Shown: positions 15,007-23,876 of the stretch, in pieces
Position numbering within the stretch: position 1 is the stretch's first letter
Layout of the letters: each line of letters begins with the position of its first letter
Source of the DNA: Syntrophobacterales bacterium
Lineage (GTDB): Bacteria; Desulfobacterota; Desulfobaccia; Desulfobaccales; 0-14-0-80-60-11
DNA length: 59,051 nucleotides
Assembly (NCBI GenBank): GCA_023229795.1
Contig: JALNYP010000021.1
Span: forward strand, 1 to 59,051
Reading direction: 5' to 3'
Program-made: the position numbers and the translations under genes
The notes under the pieces: generated by a model
What the model saw: only the letters and a program-made list of their open reading frames with translations
What the model was told of the DNA's origin: nothing
Database searches by the model: none

Positions 15007-15747
15007 TTATTTGATCTCCGGCGTGGCGAAGGGGTCAAAAGGATTGGTGCGCAGGGCCAGGGAAAAGAGGTAGGGGTAGCTGGTTTGCAGGTGGCTCATA
15101 TAAGCCAGCCACTCTTTGATGAGCAGGACGTAGCCCCGTTGAATGTCCACGGCCAGGTGCTCCCGGTCGGTCTGTCCCAAACGGGAGAGGTCTCCCCGCT
15201 GGGCCAGTTCCTCGGTCAGGTGGAAGACCGCCAGCAGCAGGTTGGAGAAGGAGTTGTGTTCCAGAAGGTTGGGGTTTTCCAGCAAGCGCAGGAGAAAATC
15301 CCGCTTGCGGAGCAAAACCTCCCGCAAGACTTCCAAATCACCGCCTTTAAGTTCGATCCCAAAATCGCCCTCCGCCAGCCCCCGTCTGAACCTGGCAAAA
15401 TCCGGCGCGGTCCAGTGGCTGATATGGGCCACCTGCTGCTGAAAGGCGGAGAGGTGCCGGTCGCAGGCCGACACGGTTTTCAGGAGCGCGCCCCCTACTT
15501 CGCTGAAAAAAGCGCCGATGACCATGTTGAGCTTGCCCAGCTTGGCGGCCTTGGCCCGTTGGGCCAAAAGCTGGTTCAGGATAATGGTGACCAGGAGCAC
15601 TGAGATGGGCAGGAACCCCAACTGGGCCAGGAACAGCCGCACCATGTAGGAGGCGTCCCGGAAGATCAGGTAATTGAGGAGATAAAGCGCGGCCGAAGCG
15701 CCGATAAGGGCCAGGGCCAACTGGATTTTCCAGGTGAGGAATTTCAT
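15007..15747 (-). CDS. Two-helix membrane protein, unknown function
   Basis: A 246-residue protein. Two hydrophobic helices (about 9-27 and 38-60) are followed by a soluble, helical domain of about 185 residues without recognised catalytic motifs. It includes a Leu-rich stretch, LREVLLRKRDFLLRLLENP. There is no Cys cluster, and only one Cys near residue 92. The N-terminus would lie inside with the large domain cytoplasmic or peripheral. I do not recognise the family. It is convergent with the isochorismatase gene and separated from it by repeats. Confidence 0.7.
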   Translation of the reverse strand: MKFLTWKIQLALALIGASAALYLLNYLIFRDASYMVRLFLAQLGFLPISVLLVTIILNQLLAQRAKAAKLGKLNMVIGAFFSEVGGALLKTVSACDRHLSAFQQQVAHISHWTAPDFARFRRGLAEGDFGIELKGGDLEVLREVLLRKRDFLLRLLENPNLLEHNSFSNLLLAVFHLTEELAQRGDLSRLGQTDREHLAVDIQRGYVLLIKEWLAYMSHLQTSYPYLFSLALRTNPFDPFATPEIK

Positions 15748-15845
15748 GCAGATTCTGATCCTTGTCCTAAAAAGTAACCACGCATACCATTAATTTCCAT
15801 GCTGCACCCAATTTATCACCTGAATCACCCTGCCACAGATTGCCT

Positions 15846-16262
15846 TTAATACCATTGCAGACGTATGGCTATTTTCGTATCTCCGGTAACTAAAAAACTG
15901 GCCTGATTGAAATCCGGGCGTTTGCCGTAGTTATTGGAAAAGCCGTACATTGTCTGCGGGATTCCCCAAAAATTCTTCTTGATGACACCGCTGCAATCTA
16001 AATCGTGGAAGGCTGCTACCGCGTAGGTGCCATAGGGAATATTCGAGAAAACCACCTGGGCCGTGCCGCTGGCAATATTGCCGTGTTTGCCTTGATAATA
16101 GCCGCTGCCCGAACCGAAATTTTGGCTGGTGTCAATGTTATACAAGGCCACCGAGACACAACCTTGGTCGCTTTCACCATTGCTCACCGTAACTGTGAGC
16201 GTGGCTGCCGGCGCGGCTCCAGTCATCAAAAGCAGCATCAATACGGCCCACATCTGTTTCAT
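15846..16262 (-). CDS. DUF2141 family exported protein
   Basis: A 138-residue protein with an N-terminal signal peptide (MKQMWAVLMLLLMTGAAPAA). The mature part has the DUF2141 pattern: small beta-rich domain, FSNIPYGTYAVAAFHDLDC, then GIPQTMYGFSNNYGK. Proteins of this family are probably periplasmic; their role is unknown. The ATG at 16262 follows a GAGG site and gives a clean signal peptide, unlike the 18-residue longer frame. Confidence 0.88.
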   Translation of the reverse strand: MKQMWAVLMLLLMTGAAPAATLTVTVSNGESDQGCVSVALYNIDTSQNFGSGSGYYQGKHGNIASGTAQVVFSNIPYGTYAVAAFHDLDCSGVIKKNFWGIPQTMYGFSNNYGKRPDFNQASFLVTGDTKIAIRLQWY

Positions 16263-16347
16263 GGCGTTTCCCTCAATATTCCGTGATGCAAACCCCAGGC
16301 GGGACGCTGGGGCCACCCCTAAAGGATTGGGGGACGAGTGTGTGCCC

Positions 16348-18108
16348 TTAGCCTCCCTCCTTTTTCGTGCCCTCGCCGGCGCAAACCCCGCAGCGGCTGC
16401 AGACCGCCGGGCGGCAGGGCGGGGTCTCCTTGCCTTCCAGGGCCCGCTGGTATTCCTCCCATAAGTAATCTTTTTTCAGGCCGTGGTCGATAAAGTCCCA
16501 GGGAAAGAGTTCATCCGGGCGGCGTTCCCGTAAGGTGAAAAAGTCCGGGTTGATGGGGCTCTCCCGCAAGGCCCGGGTCCAGCCCCGGTCAGACGCGGCC
16601 AGCAGCATCTCTCCGACCCGGCGGTCGCCACGGGACAGCAGGGCCTGGACATAAGCCCACTTGGGCAGATCGGTGTGCACCCGCACCGCCTTGACCCCGT
16701 GGAACTCCCGGACCACCAGCTTCAGGCGTTTTTTCAGCTCCGCTACTTCCAAAAACGGGGTCCACTGGAAGGGCGTGAAGGGCTTGGGCACAAAAGAAGA
16801 GATGCTTAAGGTAATGAGGCCCAGGTGTTTCTTGCCTGAGCTGGCCTTGACGACCGCGTGTTCCAGGTATTTCACCAGGCGGGGAATTTCGGCCACGTCG
16901 TCCAGGGTTTCGCTGGGCAGGCCCACCATAAAATAGAGGCGCAGTTGAGGCAAGCCGGACTCGCTCAAGGCCACCGCGGCCCGGGCCAGGTCGTCCCGGT
17001 TAAGGCCCTTGTTCAGGACCCGGCGCAGGCGGTCGCTGCCGGCCTCCGGGGCCAGGGCCACGCTGCGCACCCCCCCCTGGGCCAGAAGCCCGAAGAGTTC
17101 GGCGTCCACGGAGTCGGCCCGCAGCGAACTGATGCCCATACTCCCCCCCGCGGCGAGGATTTTGCGGCAGAGGTCTTTGACCGCGGGATGGTCGCTGACC
17201 GCGGCCCCTACCAGGCCGATCTTGCGCCGGGCCCTGATGCCCGGCTCGATCTGGGTCCAGAGTTCCGAAAGTTCGCGCTCCCGGGGCGGGCGGTAGACAT
17301 AGCCCGCGGCGCAGAACCGGCAGCCCCGGGAACAGCCGCGGCCGGTCTCCACCAGGAACATCTCGCCCCATTCGCTCTGGGGGGCCAGCAGATGGCTGTG
17401 GGTGGGGTAGAGGGCCAACTCCGGCAGGTGTGGGGCCTGCACCCGTTCCGGCCAGCCAGGGGCCGCTGCAAAGGCCGCCAGGGTGCCGTCGGGATGGTAG
17501 CAGGGCGTATAGCCCGCGGGCACATAGGCCCCGGGCACGGTGCGGGCCAGGTCTCGCAGCATGGCAGGCCGCTCCTCGGAGGCCGCACCCCCGGCCAGGA
17601 ACTCGAAAAACGGCACCGCCCCGGCTTCGCCCTCCCCCAGGAAGAAAGCGTCCACGAAGGGCGCTAAGGGCTCGGGGTTGAGGAAGGTGGCCACGCCCCC
17701 GGCTATCACCAGGGGATCCCCGGGGCCACGTTCTGCGGCTCTTAAGGGAATGCCCACACCGGCCAGGAGCTGGAGCACGTAAGGATAGTCGGCCTCAAAG
17801 GAGATGGAGAAGGCCACCGCCCCGAAATCCGTCAGGGGCCGCTGCGACTCCAGGCTGAGGATCGGGGTGCGGGTGCGGCGGTATTCTTCCCATTCGTCCG
17901 GGGCCGGCAGAAAGGCCCGTTCGCACACCAGGCCTGGTTGGGAGTTGAGCAGGTGATAGATGGCCTGGAAACCCAGATTGCCCATGGCCACGGGGTAAAT
18001 CTGGGGGTAGACCAGGGCGATGGGAAAGCGGGCGCCCCACTCCCGCACTACTGCGCCTTGTTCCTGGGAGAGCAGCTGTTTTAAAAGGGCCTTGATCTTG
18101 GCGGACAT
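16348..18108 (-). CDS. TIGR03960-type B12-binding/radical SAM protein
   Basis: A 586-residue protein. The N-terminal cobalamin-type domain (about 25-200) includes FPIALVYPQIYPVAMGNLG and VAFSISFEADYPYVL. The radical SAM core has C259, C263 and C266 in GRGCSRGCRFC. A Cys-rich tail (CRPAVCSRCGVC) ends the protein. Members of this family often occur with a DUF2344 partner, which is not found here. Substrate unknown; the family is widespread in anaerobes. It lies downstream of ftsZ but beyond a terminator, so is probably transcribed separately. Confidence 0.9.
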   Translation of the reverse strand: MSAKIKALLKQLLSQEQGAVVREWGARFPIALVYPQIYPVAMGNLGFQAIYHLLNSQPGLVCERAFLPAPDEWEEYRRTRTPILSLESQRPLTDFGAVAFSISFEADYPYVLQLLAGVGIPLRAAERGPGDPLVIAGGVATFLNPEPLAPFVDAFFLGEGEAGAVPFFEFLAGGAASEERPAMLRDLARTVPGAYVPAGYTPCYHPDGTLAAFAAAPGWPERVQAPHLPELALYPTHSHLLAPQSEWGEMFLVETGRGCSRGCRFCAAGYVYRPPRERELSELWTQIEPGIRARRKIGLVGAAVSDHPAVKDLCRKILAAGGSMGISSLRADSVDAELFGLLAQGGVRSVALAPEAGSDRLRRVLNKGLNRDDLARAAVALSESGLPQLRLYFMVGLPSETLDDVAEIPRLVKYLEHAVVKASSGKKHLGLITLSISSFVPKPFTPFQWTPFLEVAELKKRLKLVVREFHGVKAVRVHTDLPKWAYVQALLSRGDRRVGEMLLAASDRGWTRALRESPINPDFFTLRERRPDELFPWDFIDHGLKKDYLWEEYQRALEGKETPPCRPAVCSRCGVCAGEGTKKEGG

Positions 18109-18133
18109 GGGGTTTCAGGAGCAGCAGCCAGAG

Positions 18134-18156
18134 ATGGTGGGCCGTGCCCACCCTAC
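18134..18156. repeat. REP family 1 variant
   Basis: On the minus strand GTAGGGTGGGCACGGCCCACCAT has the same frame (GTAGGGTG at one end, CACCAT at the other) as the GTAGGGTGCGC family, with a different stem centre. Confidence 0.6.
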
Positions 18157-18216
18157 GTTGCTAATTTATTAAGGAGCCCAAGCAGAGCTTGGAAACGAGG
18201 ATTAAAACACTCAAGG

Positions 18217-18247
18217 AAAATAAGGGGGCGTGATAACTCACGCCCCC
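18217..18247 (-). terminator. Rho-independent terminator after ftsZ
   Basis: Ten-pair stem GGGGGCGTGA/TCACGCCCCC (18224-18233 and 18238-18247) with a four-base loop. On the minus strand TTATTTT follows. It lies about 37 bases after the ftsZ stop and marks the end of the dcw cluster. Confidence 0.85.
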
Positions 18248-18283
18248 TCCTAAAACCTAAAACCCAGAACCTAAAACCTGCCT

Positions 18284-19477
18284 CTAATCCGCCTTGCGGA
18301 GGAACGGCGGCGTGTCCAGTTCGTTTTCCTCGTATTGCAGGTCGGGGTGGACGATAAATTTTTTGGCGTTCACCACGCCCAGGGTTTTCTTGCCGGCAGG
18401 CTGGCGCGGGTCCGCAGGCCGGTTTGCGGGTTGTTCGGGGGTCCGCAAAATCGTGGGGATTTCCAAATCCTCCGGCTGGCTGGGTGCCCCCTGGGACCAG
18501 GCGGCCCGTTCGGCTTCGGCCCGCTTGCCGATGCCGGTGGCAATGACCGTCACCCGAATCTCCTCCACCAGGTTTTCGTCCCAGACCAGGCCCCACTTGA
18601 TGATGGCGTCTTCGTGGGCCTCTTCCTGGACGATGCCGCAGATTTCTTTCAATTCTTCCATCGAGATGTCGGGGGCGGAGGTGATGTTGATGAGGATGCC
18701 CCGGGCGCCGCGGATGGAGATATCTTCCAGGAGGGGACTGGAGATGGCTTTGTGGGCGGCGTCGGCGGCCCGGTTGCCGCCGTTGGCGATCCCGGTGCCC
18801 ATCAGGGCCATGCCCCGTTCCTTCATGACCGTGCGCACGTCGGCAAAGTCCACGTTGATGAAGCCCGGCACCATGATGAGGTCGGAGATGCCCCGCACCG
18901 CAAAGCCCAGGACTTCGTTGGCCATGCCGAAGACGTCCTTGATCCGGGAGTTCTTGGAACTCAAGGAAAAGAGGCGGTCGTTGGGGATGGTGATGATGGT
19001 GTCCACCACCTTGCGGAGTTCATCGATGCCGTTGTCGGCGAGGCGCCGCTTCATCTTGCCTTCAAATTCGAAGGGCTTGCTCACCACGGCCACGGTCAGG
19101 GCCCCCAGGTCCCGGCTGAGTTCGGCCACTACCGGAGCGCCGCCGGTGCCGGTGCCGCCGCCCATGCCCGCGGCAATGAACACCATGTCGGCCCCCTGGA
19201 GCACCTGTTTAATGTGCTCGGCTTCCTCGATCGCCGCATTCTTCCCGACTTCGGGATCGCCGCCGGCCCCCAGACCCCTGGTGACACTGGAGCCCAATTG
19301 GATCTTGACCGGGGCCAGGCTCCGCTCCAGAGCCTGGGCGTCGGTGTTGGCGGCGATGAAATCCACCCCCACCATCTGGGAGGCGATCATATCGTTAATC
19401 GCGTTGCCGCCGGCTCCACCGACTCCTAACACCTTGATTTTGGCCGATAATTCGTTGGGGACTAATTGAATCTTCAT
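18284..19477 (-). CDS. ftsZ: Cell division protein FtsZ
   Basis: Tubulin-like GTPase that forms the division ring. The 397-residue protein has the GTP-binding signature GGGTGTGG at 106-113 and NTDAQAL near 44. A flexible Pro/Arg-rich linker (about 325-375) leads to the conserved C-terminal peptide with LDTPPFLRK (near 387), which binds FtsA. It lies 41 bases after ftsA in the standard ftsQ-ftsA-ftsZ order and is followed by a strong terminator. Confidence 0.99.
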   Translation of the reverse strand: MKIQLVPNELSAKIKVLGVGGAGGNAINDMIASQMVGVDFIAANTDAQALERSLAPVKIQLGSSVTRGLGAGGDPEVGKNAAIEEAEHIKQVLQGADMVFIAAGMGGGTGTGGAPVVAELSRDLGALTVAVVSKPFEFEGKMKRRLADNGIDELRKVVDTIITIPNDRLFSLSSKNSRIKDVFGMANEVLGFAVRGISDLIMVPGFINVDFADVRTVMKERGMALMGTGIANGGNRAADAAHKAISSPLLEDISIRGARGILINITSAPDISMEELKEICGIVQEEAHEDAIIKWGLVWDENLVEEIRVTVIATGIGKRAEAERAAWSQGAPSQPEDLEIPTILRTPEQPANRPADPRQPAGKKTLGVVNAKKFIVHPDLQYEENELDTPPFLRKAD

Positions 19478-19518
19478 GGAGGACCCCCCTTAAAACCATC
19501 ATAGCACGTTTCGGCGAT

Positions 19519-20769
19519 TCATACCACTTCGCGGAACCATTTTTTGATCTTGGCCATGAAGCCTCCACCGGAGGAGCGGTTGGACCAACGGCCGCCGCTG
19601 GACCAACGGTCGGGGGATCGCTGGTTTTTTTGTTGGGACCGGAAGCCGTAGAGCACCAGGCCCACCCCGGTGGCGTAGGAGGGGTCGTGGATGACGTCGA
19701 TGAGGCCGCTGACGCCCATGGGATAGCCGATGCGGGTGTGCATGCCAAAGGTTTCGCCGGCCAGTTCCGCCAGGCCGTCCACCATGGCCGTGCCCCCTAC
19801 GAGCACTGCGCCGGAGTGGAGGGGATGGATGAACCGGGCCCGCTGAATCTCTTTGGCCACCAGATTCAAAATTTCCGCGACCCGCATGTGGATGATCTCA
19901 GCCAGGCGGTTGCGGGGCATGCTCTGGGTTTCCCGGCCGGTGAGGCCCGGAACTTCCATGATTTCATCCGGGTCGGTCAGGGCATTGAGACAGGCCCCAT
20001 AATGTTTCTTCAATTCTTCGGCATGGGTCAGAGAGGTAGGCAACCCCACGGCGATGTCGTTGGTCAGGTTGTTGCCGCCCACCGGCAGAACAAAATTATG
20101 GCGCAGGGCGTTTTCGGCAAAGATGGCCAGGTCGGTGGTGCCGCCGCCGAAATCGACGAGGGCTACTCCCAGTTCCTTTTCTTCGTCGGTGAGGACGGCT
20201 TCCCCCGCGGCCAGACTTTGCAGGGCGATGCCGTTCACTTCTAGGCCGGCCCGGTTGGCGCATTTCATAATATTATTCAGAGAGGTCACCGCGCCGGTGA
20301 CGATGTGGACCTTGCATTCGAGGCGCACCCCGTGGATGCCCACCGGGTCTTTGATGCCGTCCTGGCCGTCTATCAAGAAGTCCTGGACCAGGGTATGGAT
20401 GACTTCCCGGTCCGAGGGGATGGCCACGGTGCGGGCAGTGTCGATGACCCGCTCCATGTCGGCCGGGGTCACTTCCCGGTCCTTGATGGCGATGATCCCC
20501 TGGCTGTTGATGACCTTGGTCTGGCCGCCGCCGACCCCGGCGTAAACCGAGCGAATCTCGCAGCCGGCCATGGTTTCCGCTTCTTCCACGGCGCGGCGGA
20601 TGGCCCGGACGGTGCTTTCAATATTTACCACCACCCCTTTGCGCAGACCGCCGGCGGTGGGCGCCGAGCCCAATCCGACGATATCCACCTGCTGGTCCCG
20701 CACTTCACCCACCACGGCGCAAATCTTGGTGGTGCCGATGTCCAAACCGACAATAAGGTCTTGAGGCAC
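19519..20769 (-). CDS. ftsA: Cell division protein FtsA
   Basis: Actin-fold protein that anchors FtsZ to the membrane. The 416-residue protein opens with the phosphate-binding motif VGLDIGTTKICAVVG. It has ALVDFGGGTTDLAIF near 203-217 and the second phosphate-type motif AVLVGGTAMVDGL. The C-terminus ends with an amphipathic helix (IKKWFREVV), the usual membrane tether. It lies 9 bases after ftsQ. Confidence 0.98.
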   Translation of the reverse strand: MPQDLIVGLDIGTTKICAVVGEVRDQQVDIVGLGSAPTAGGLRKGVVVNIESTVRAIRRAVEEAETMAGCEIRSVYAGVGGGQTKVINSQGIIAIKDREVTPADMERVIDTARTVAIPSDREVIHTLVQDFLIDGQDGIKDPVGIHGVRLECKVHIVTGAVTSLNNIMKCANRAGLEVNGIALQSLAAGEAVLTDEEKELGVALVDFGGGTTDLAIFAENALRHNFVLPVGGNNLTNDIAVGLPTSLTHAEELKKHYGACLNALTDPDEIMEVPGLTGRETQSMPRNRLAEIIHMRVAEILNLVAKEIQRARFIHPLHSGAVLVGGTAMVDGLAELAGETFGMHTRIGYPMGVSGLIDVIHDPSYATGVGLVLYGFRSQQKNQRSPDRWSSGGRWSNRSSGGGFMAKIKKWFREVV

Positions 20770-20778
20770 GATTCTATC

Positions 20779-21684
20779 CTATGGGTTTTCTTCCATCCCC
20801 TTCAGGGTGACCAGCGCCCTGCGGGGATAGTTGAGGTTGATGCGCCCAACCTTGGCCACCAAGCCCTTGTGTACTAATACGGGCCATAACTGGGCGAATT
20901 TCTGTAATTTTTCCGAATAATCCTTGAATCCCAAATCCAGGCCGACCCCCAACCCGTTGGCGTACAGGGTGAAGCCCCGTTCCAGGTCCGCGTGCACCTC
21001 GGAGACATTCTCCAGATTGACCGGGGGCGGAGTCTTTTTCAGCACTTCCAATAATTGAAAGGCTTGGGTCACGATCTCAGGCACGGCGCCGTCCGGATGC
21101 TGAAACTGCTCCGGCTTCAAACCCGTAATAACCGGAAAATTATGAGGATCCCCGGGAGATAAAGGTTTAAAAAGATTCCCCTGATGATCCGTATAATATA
21201 ACTCTTCGCCGATCTGGACCAAGGCTATGGGGTCCCGTTCCTGAATCCGGACGTGGAGGTTGTGGGGCCACTTCCTGGACACCTCAGCCTTGGCGATCCA
21301 GGGATGGGCCGCCAGGGCCCGTTCCACCCGGCCCGGCCGGATGGACAGGAGGCTGATACCGGGGGTGATGTTGGCCTGCTGCAGCACCACGCCGCGGGAC
21401 AGACGCTTGGCCCCCTCAATCTCGATATTATTGATATCTTTAATGCAAAACGTCGAGCAGGTCAAGAGTTGATGGTACACCATCACCAAACCCAGGCAGA
21501 GACCGGCCAGCGTCAGGAGCCCGAAAATCCAGGCCAGACCCTTAAGCCAGATTTTTCGGGACTCGCCTTTGACGCGGTTGCGGCGGTAGCTGTTCTGGGA
21601 ACGGGTGCGGGGAATCAGGCGCGTTTTGCGCACCGGGCGCTGGGGGGCGAGGCGGGAGGGATGGCGCACGGTGCTTTTTTTCAT
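20779..21684 (-). CDS. ftsQ: Cell division protein FtsQ/DivIB
   Basis: Bitopic membrane protein of the divisome. The 301-residue protein has a basic cytoplasmic N-terminus rich in Arg (1-45) and one membrane helix (about 50-70). The POTRA domain, with INNIEIEGAKRLSRG and HPWIAKAEVSRKWP, and the FtsQ beta domain follow. Its start overlaps the murC stop by four bases (ATGA). In many related genomes murB lies between murC and ftsQ; here it does not. Confidence 0.95.
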   Translation of the reverse strand: MKKSTVRHPSRLAPQRPVRKTRLIPRTRSQNSYRRNRVKGESRKIWLKGLAWIFGLLTLAGLCLGLVMVYHQLLTCSTFCIKDINNIEIEGAKRLSRGVVLQQANITPGISLLSIRPGRVERALAAHPWIAKAEVSRKWPHNLHVRIQERDPIALVQIGEELYYTDHQGNLFKPLSPGDPHNFPVITGLKPEQFQHPDGAVPEIVTQAFQLLEVLKKTPPPVNLENVSEVHADLERGFTLYANGLGVGLDLGFKDYSEKLQKFAQLWPVLVHKGLVAKVGRINLNYPRRALVTLKGMEENP

Positions 21685-23105
21685 GGGCAGCCCACCTTTC
21701 CCCTCCCACCCTGGCCCTGGAGGCGGGCCAACAGCTCTTCCCCGGTCTTCCAGATATCCCCGGCCCCCAGGGTGAGGACCATATCGCCGGCGTTGAGATG
21801 GTTGAGGATATAATCGGCCATCCCTGCTTTTTCTTCAATGAAATGCGCCCCGGGGTGGCCGCTTTTCCGAATGCCTTCATAGACGGACCGGCCGGACAGG
21901 CCATTGGGGCGGGACTCTCCGGCGGCGTAGATTTCGGTGATGAAGACCATCTGGGCCTGAGCGAAAACGGGAAAAAATTCCGGCAGCAAGGCCCGGGTGC
22001 GGCTGTAGCGATGGGGCTGGAAGGCCACCACCAGGCGGCGGTCGGGAAAGGCCTGGGCCAGGCCGGTGAGGGTGGACCGGATCTCCGTGGGGTGATGGCC
22101 GTAATCATCCATCACCAGGACGCCGCCGGCTTCGCCCTTGACCTCGCAGCGCCGGTGAATCTGGCCTAACTTATCGAGGCCTTGCCGGCAGGCGGAAAAG
22201 TCCACCCCCAACAGGCTCCCCACCGCGCAGGCGGCCATGGCGTTGAGGACGTAATGGGACCCCGCCAGGGGCAGGGTCACGGTCCCCAGGGCCTGGCCCC
22301 GGCGCCACAGGCGGAAGCGGTAGCCCAAACCCTGGGGCGTCAGGTCAGTGGCGTAAAAATCCGCGGACCCGGGCTTAAAGCTATAGGTAAGCACCTCGTG
22401 GGGGCAGTCCCGCAGGATCGGGGCCAGATGCGGGTCGTCGCCCCAGGCCACCACCCGGGCGCCGGCCGGCAGGCGGGAGAGGTAGCCGGCAAAGGTCTCC
22501 TGAATGTGGGCCAAATCGCGGTAGTGGTCCAGGTGTTCCCGGTCCAGATTGGTGATGATGCTGACCTGGGGGGAGAGGAAAGTGAAGGAGGAGTCGGACT
22601 CGTCGGCTTCGGCCACGAAGTACTCGCCCCGCCCCAGGATGGCGTTGGAGCCCAAATTATCCCAGAGAGCGCCCACCACCACAGTAGGGTCGAGCCCGCC
22701 GGCCCGCAGGACCGCGGCAGTCATGGCGGTGGTGGAGGTCTTGCCGTGGGCCCCGGTGACGGCTACCTGGAAGTGTCCCTCCATCAGGCGAGCCAGGAGT
22801 TCGCCCCGGCGCAGCACCGTCAGCCCCCGGCCCCGGGCCGCGGCCAGTTCGGGGTTGTCCTCTTTGACCGCGGTGGAATGGACCACCACGGCCGCGTCGG
22901 CCAGGTTTTCGGCCCGGTGGCCCAGATGGACGCGCACCCCCAGGGTCTCGAGGCGCCGGGTGATGGCGCCCGCGGCCAGATCCGAGCCGCTGACCCGAAA
23001 GCCGCGCCGCACCAACAGCTCCGCCAAGCCGCTCATACCAATGCCGCCGACGCCGATGAAGTGGTAGGTTTCGTGCGTGGTCAACTTATTTACTGACATT
23101 TGCAT
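21681..23105 (-). CDS. murC: UDP-N-acetylmuramate--L-alanine ligase
   Basis: Adds L-Ala to UDP-MurNAc in the cytoplasm, the first peptide step of peptidoglycan synthesis. The 474-residue protein has the family start FIGVGGIGMSGLAELL (16-31), ATP loop GAHGKTSTT (118-126), NLDREHLDHY in the central domain and DDYGHHPTEIRSTL late. Length is normal. The upstream 160 bases are AT-rich and follow the RAYT/REP unit, so murC may depend on read-through from murG or on a new promoter there. Confidence 0.98.
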   Translation of the reverse strand: MQMSVNKLTTHETYHFIGVGGIGMSGLAELLVRRGFRVSGSDLAAGAITRRLETLGVRVHLGHRAENLADAAVVVHSTAVKEDNPELAAARGRGLTVLRRGELLARLMEGHFQVAVTGAHGKTSTTAMTAAVLRAGGLDPTVVVGALWDNLGSNAILGRGEYFVAEADESDSSFTFLSPQVSIITNLDREHLDHYRDLAHIQETFAGYLSRLPAGARVVAWGDDPHLAPILRDCPHEVLTYSFKPGSADFYATDLTPQGLGYRFRLWRRGQALGTVTLPLAGSHYVLNAMAACAVGSLLGVDFSACRQGLDKLGQIHRRCEVKGEAGGVLVMDDYGHHPTEIRSTLTGLAQAFPDRRLVVAFQPHRYSRTRALLPEFFPVFAQAQMVFITEIYAAGESRPNGLSGRSVYEGIRKSGHPGAHFIEEKAGMADYILNHLNAGDMVLTLGAGDIWKTGEELLARLQGQGGRGKVGCP

Positions 23106-23144
23106 AATTGGTTTGTGATCTTTTCAAGCAAAATTCGATTTTAC

Positions 23145-23291
23145 TTATTTACTCAATTTCTTATTTATTAATACGTAATAAGCATCATTTATTTCTTGCA
23201 TTCTGCGCTGCATTATTAGTATGTCGAGTTCATTGACTTCATCGAGGTCATGGCTTCGATCAGTCAAAGTAGGGTGCGCACTGCGCACCAT
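23145..23291 (-). CDS. 48-codon ORF coupled to the RAYT gene, doubtful
   Basis: The ATG overlaps the RAYT stop (TAATG). The first eight codons are the REP itself (MVRSAHPT). The remainder is acidic, then basic, with MQEINDAYYVLINKK, faintly like the last helix of a J-domain. It is AT-rich and unlike its dcw neighbours. It could be the tail of a gene lost during insertion, or chance. No ribosome site other than coupling. Confidence 0.3.
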   Translation of the reverse strand: MVRSAHPTLTDRSHDLDEVNELDILIMQRRMQEINDAYYVLINKKLSK

Positions 23292-23293
23292 TA
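23269..23293. repeat. REP family 1 copy, downstream of RAYT
   Basis: GTAGGGTGCGCA/TGCGCACCATTA on the plus strand. It is inverted relative to the copy at 23852-23876. The RAYT stop codon lies in its edge. Confidence 0.85.
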
Positions 23294-23839
23294 TTCTCCA
23301 AAGGAATCGTCCCGGCTAAAAGAGACGCCTTCTCCCCAGTTTTCGGGGTATAATCCCTCCCTAACATAACTATGAAAGGTAGAATAGGGCCAGTCACCAA
23401 CGCGTTGGACTAAGCCATGTTTCACCGGATTGTAATGGATGTAATCTATATGGTTACGAAAGTCTTCATCGTCTCTGATACTATGCTCCCAAAACCGTCT
23501 TTGCCAGATGGTGGTTTCACGTCGCTTGTTTCTGGAAGGAGTGAGCGAATGTTCTTCATGAAATAATAACTTGCTCTCCTTAGAAAACTTAGCTTTTATC
23601 AAGCCCCAGCGTTTGGAGTAATCCGTATCTCCCTCCGGCAGAGTCCAGATAGCATGGAGATGTTCTGGCAAAAGCACCCAAGCATTTATAGAAAAGGGGT
23701 ATTGGGTCCGAACCTCCGCAACTGCATTTGATAAAATTTTCCTGCTATTTTCTATAGTGAGAATTTTTCTCCGGCCGAATGCAACCACAGTAAAGAAGAA
23801 TATACTTCCCTCCGTCTTTGGCCGCAAATACCTTGGCAT
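23291..23839 (-). CDS. REP-associated tyrosine transposase (RAYT, TnpA-REP)
   Basis: A 182-residue single-domain HUH-type protein of the IS200-like Y1 superfamily. The opening MPRYLRP with FFFTVVAFGRRKIL is the standard RAYT start. The HUH motif is LLPEHLHAIW (H60, H62), and the catalytic Tyr is in DYIHYNPVKHG (near 132-142). The gene is framed by inverted copies of one REP sequence, 12 bases upstream and touching its stop, as expected for RAYTs that act on their own REPs. It sits inside the dcw cluster between murG and murC, in the same direction. Confidence 0.93.
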   Translation of the reverse strand: MPRYLRPKTEGSIFFFTVVAFGRRKILTIENSRKILSNAVAEVRTQYPFSINAWVLLPEHLHAIWTLPEGDTDYSKRWGLIKAKFSKESKLLFHEEHSLTPSRNKRRETTIWQRRFWEHSIRDDEDFRNHIDYIHYNPVKHGLVQRVGDWPYSTFHSYVREGLYPENWGEGVSFSRDDSFGE

Positions 23840-23851
23840 GGCGCCGGTCCA

Positions 23852-23876
23852 TAATGGTGCGCGGTGCGCACCCTAC
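23852..23876. repeat. REP family 1 copy overlapping the murG stop codon
   Basis: TAATGGTGCGC/GCGCACCCTAC on the plus strand. Read leftward its TAG (23873-23875) ends murG. It pairs with 23269-23293 as an inverted copy around the RAYT gene. Confidence 0.85.

Noticed and set aside
18335..19429. Long plus-strand ORFs opposite ftsZ, and similar ones opposite rho, ftsA, murC, murF, ftsI and the aconitase
   Set aside because: They are shadows of high-GC coding sequence: no homology-like motifs, no ribosome sites, and the opposite strand holds clear conserved genes.
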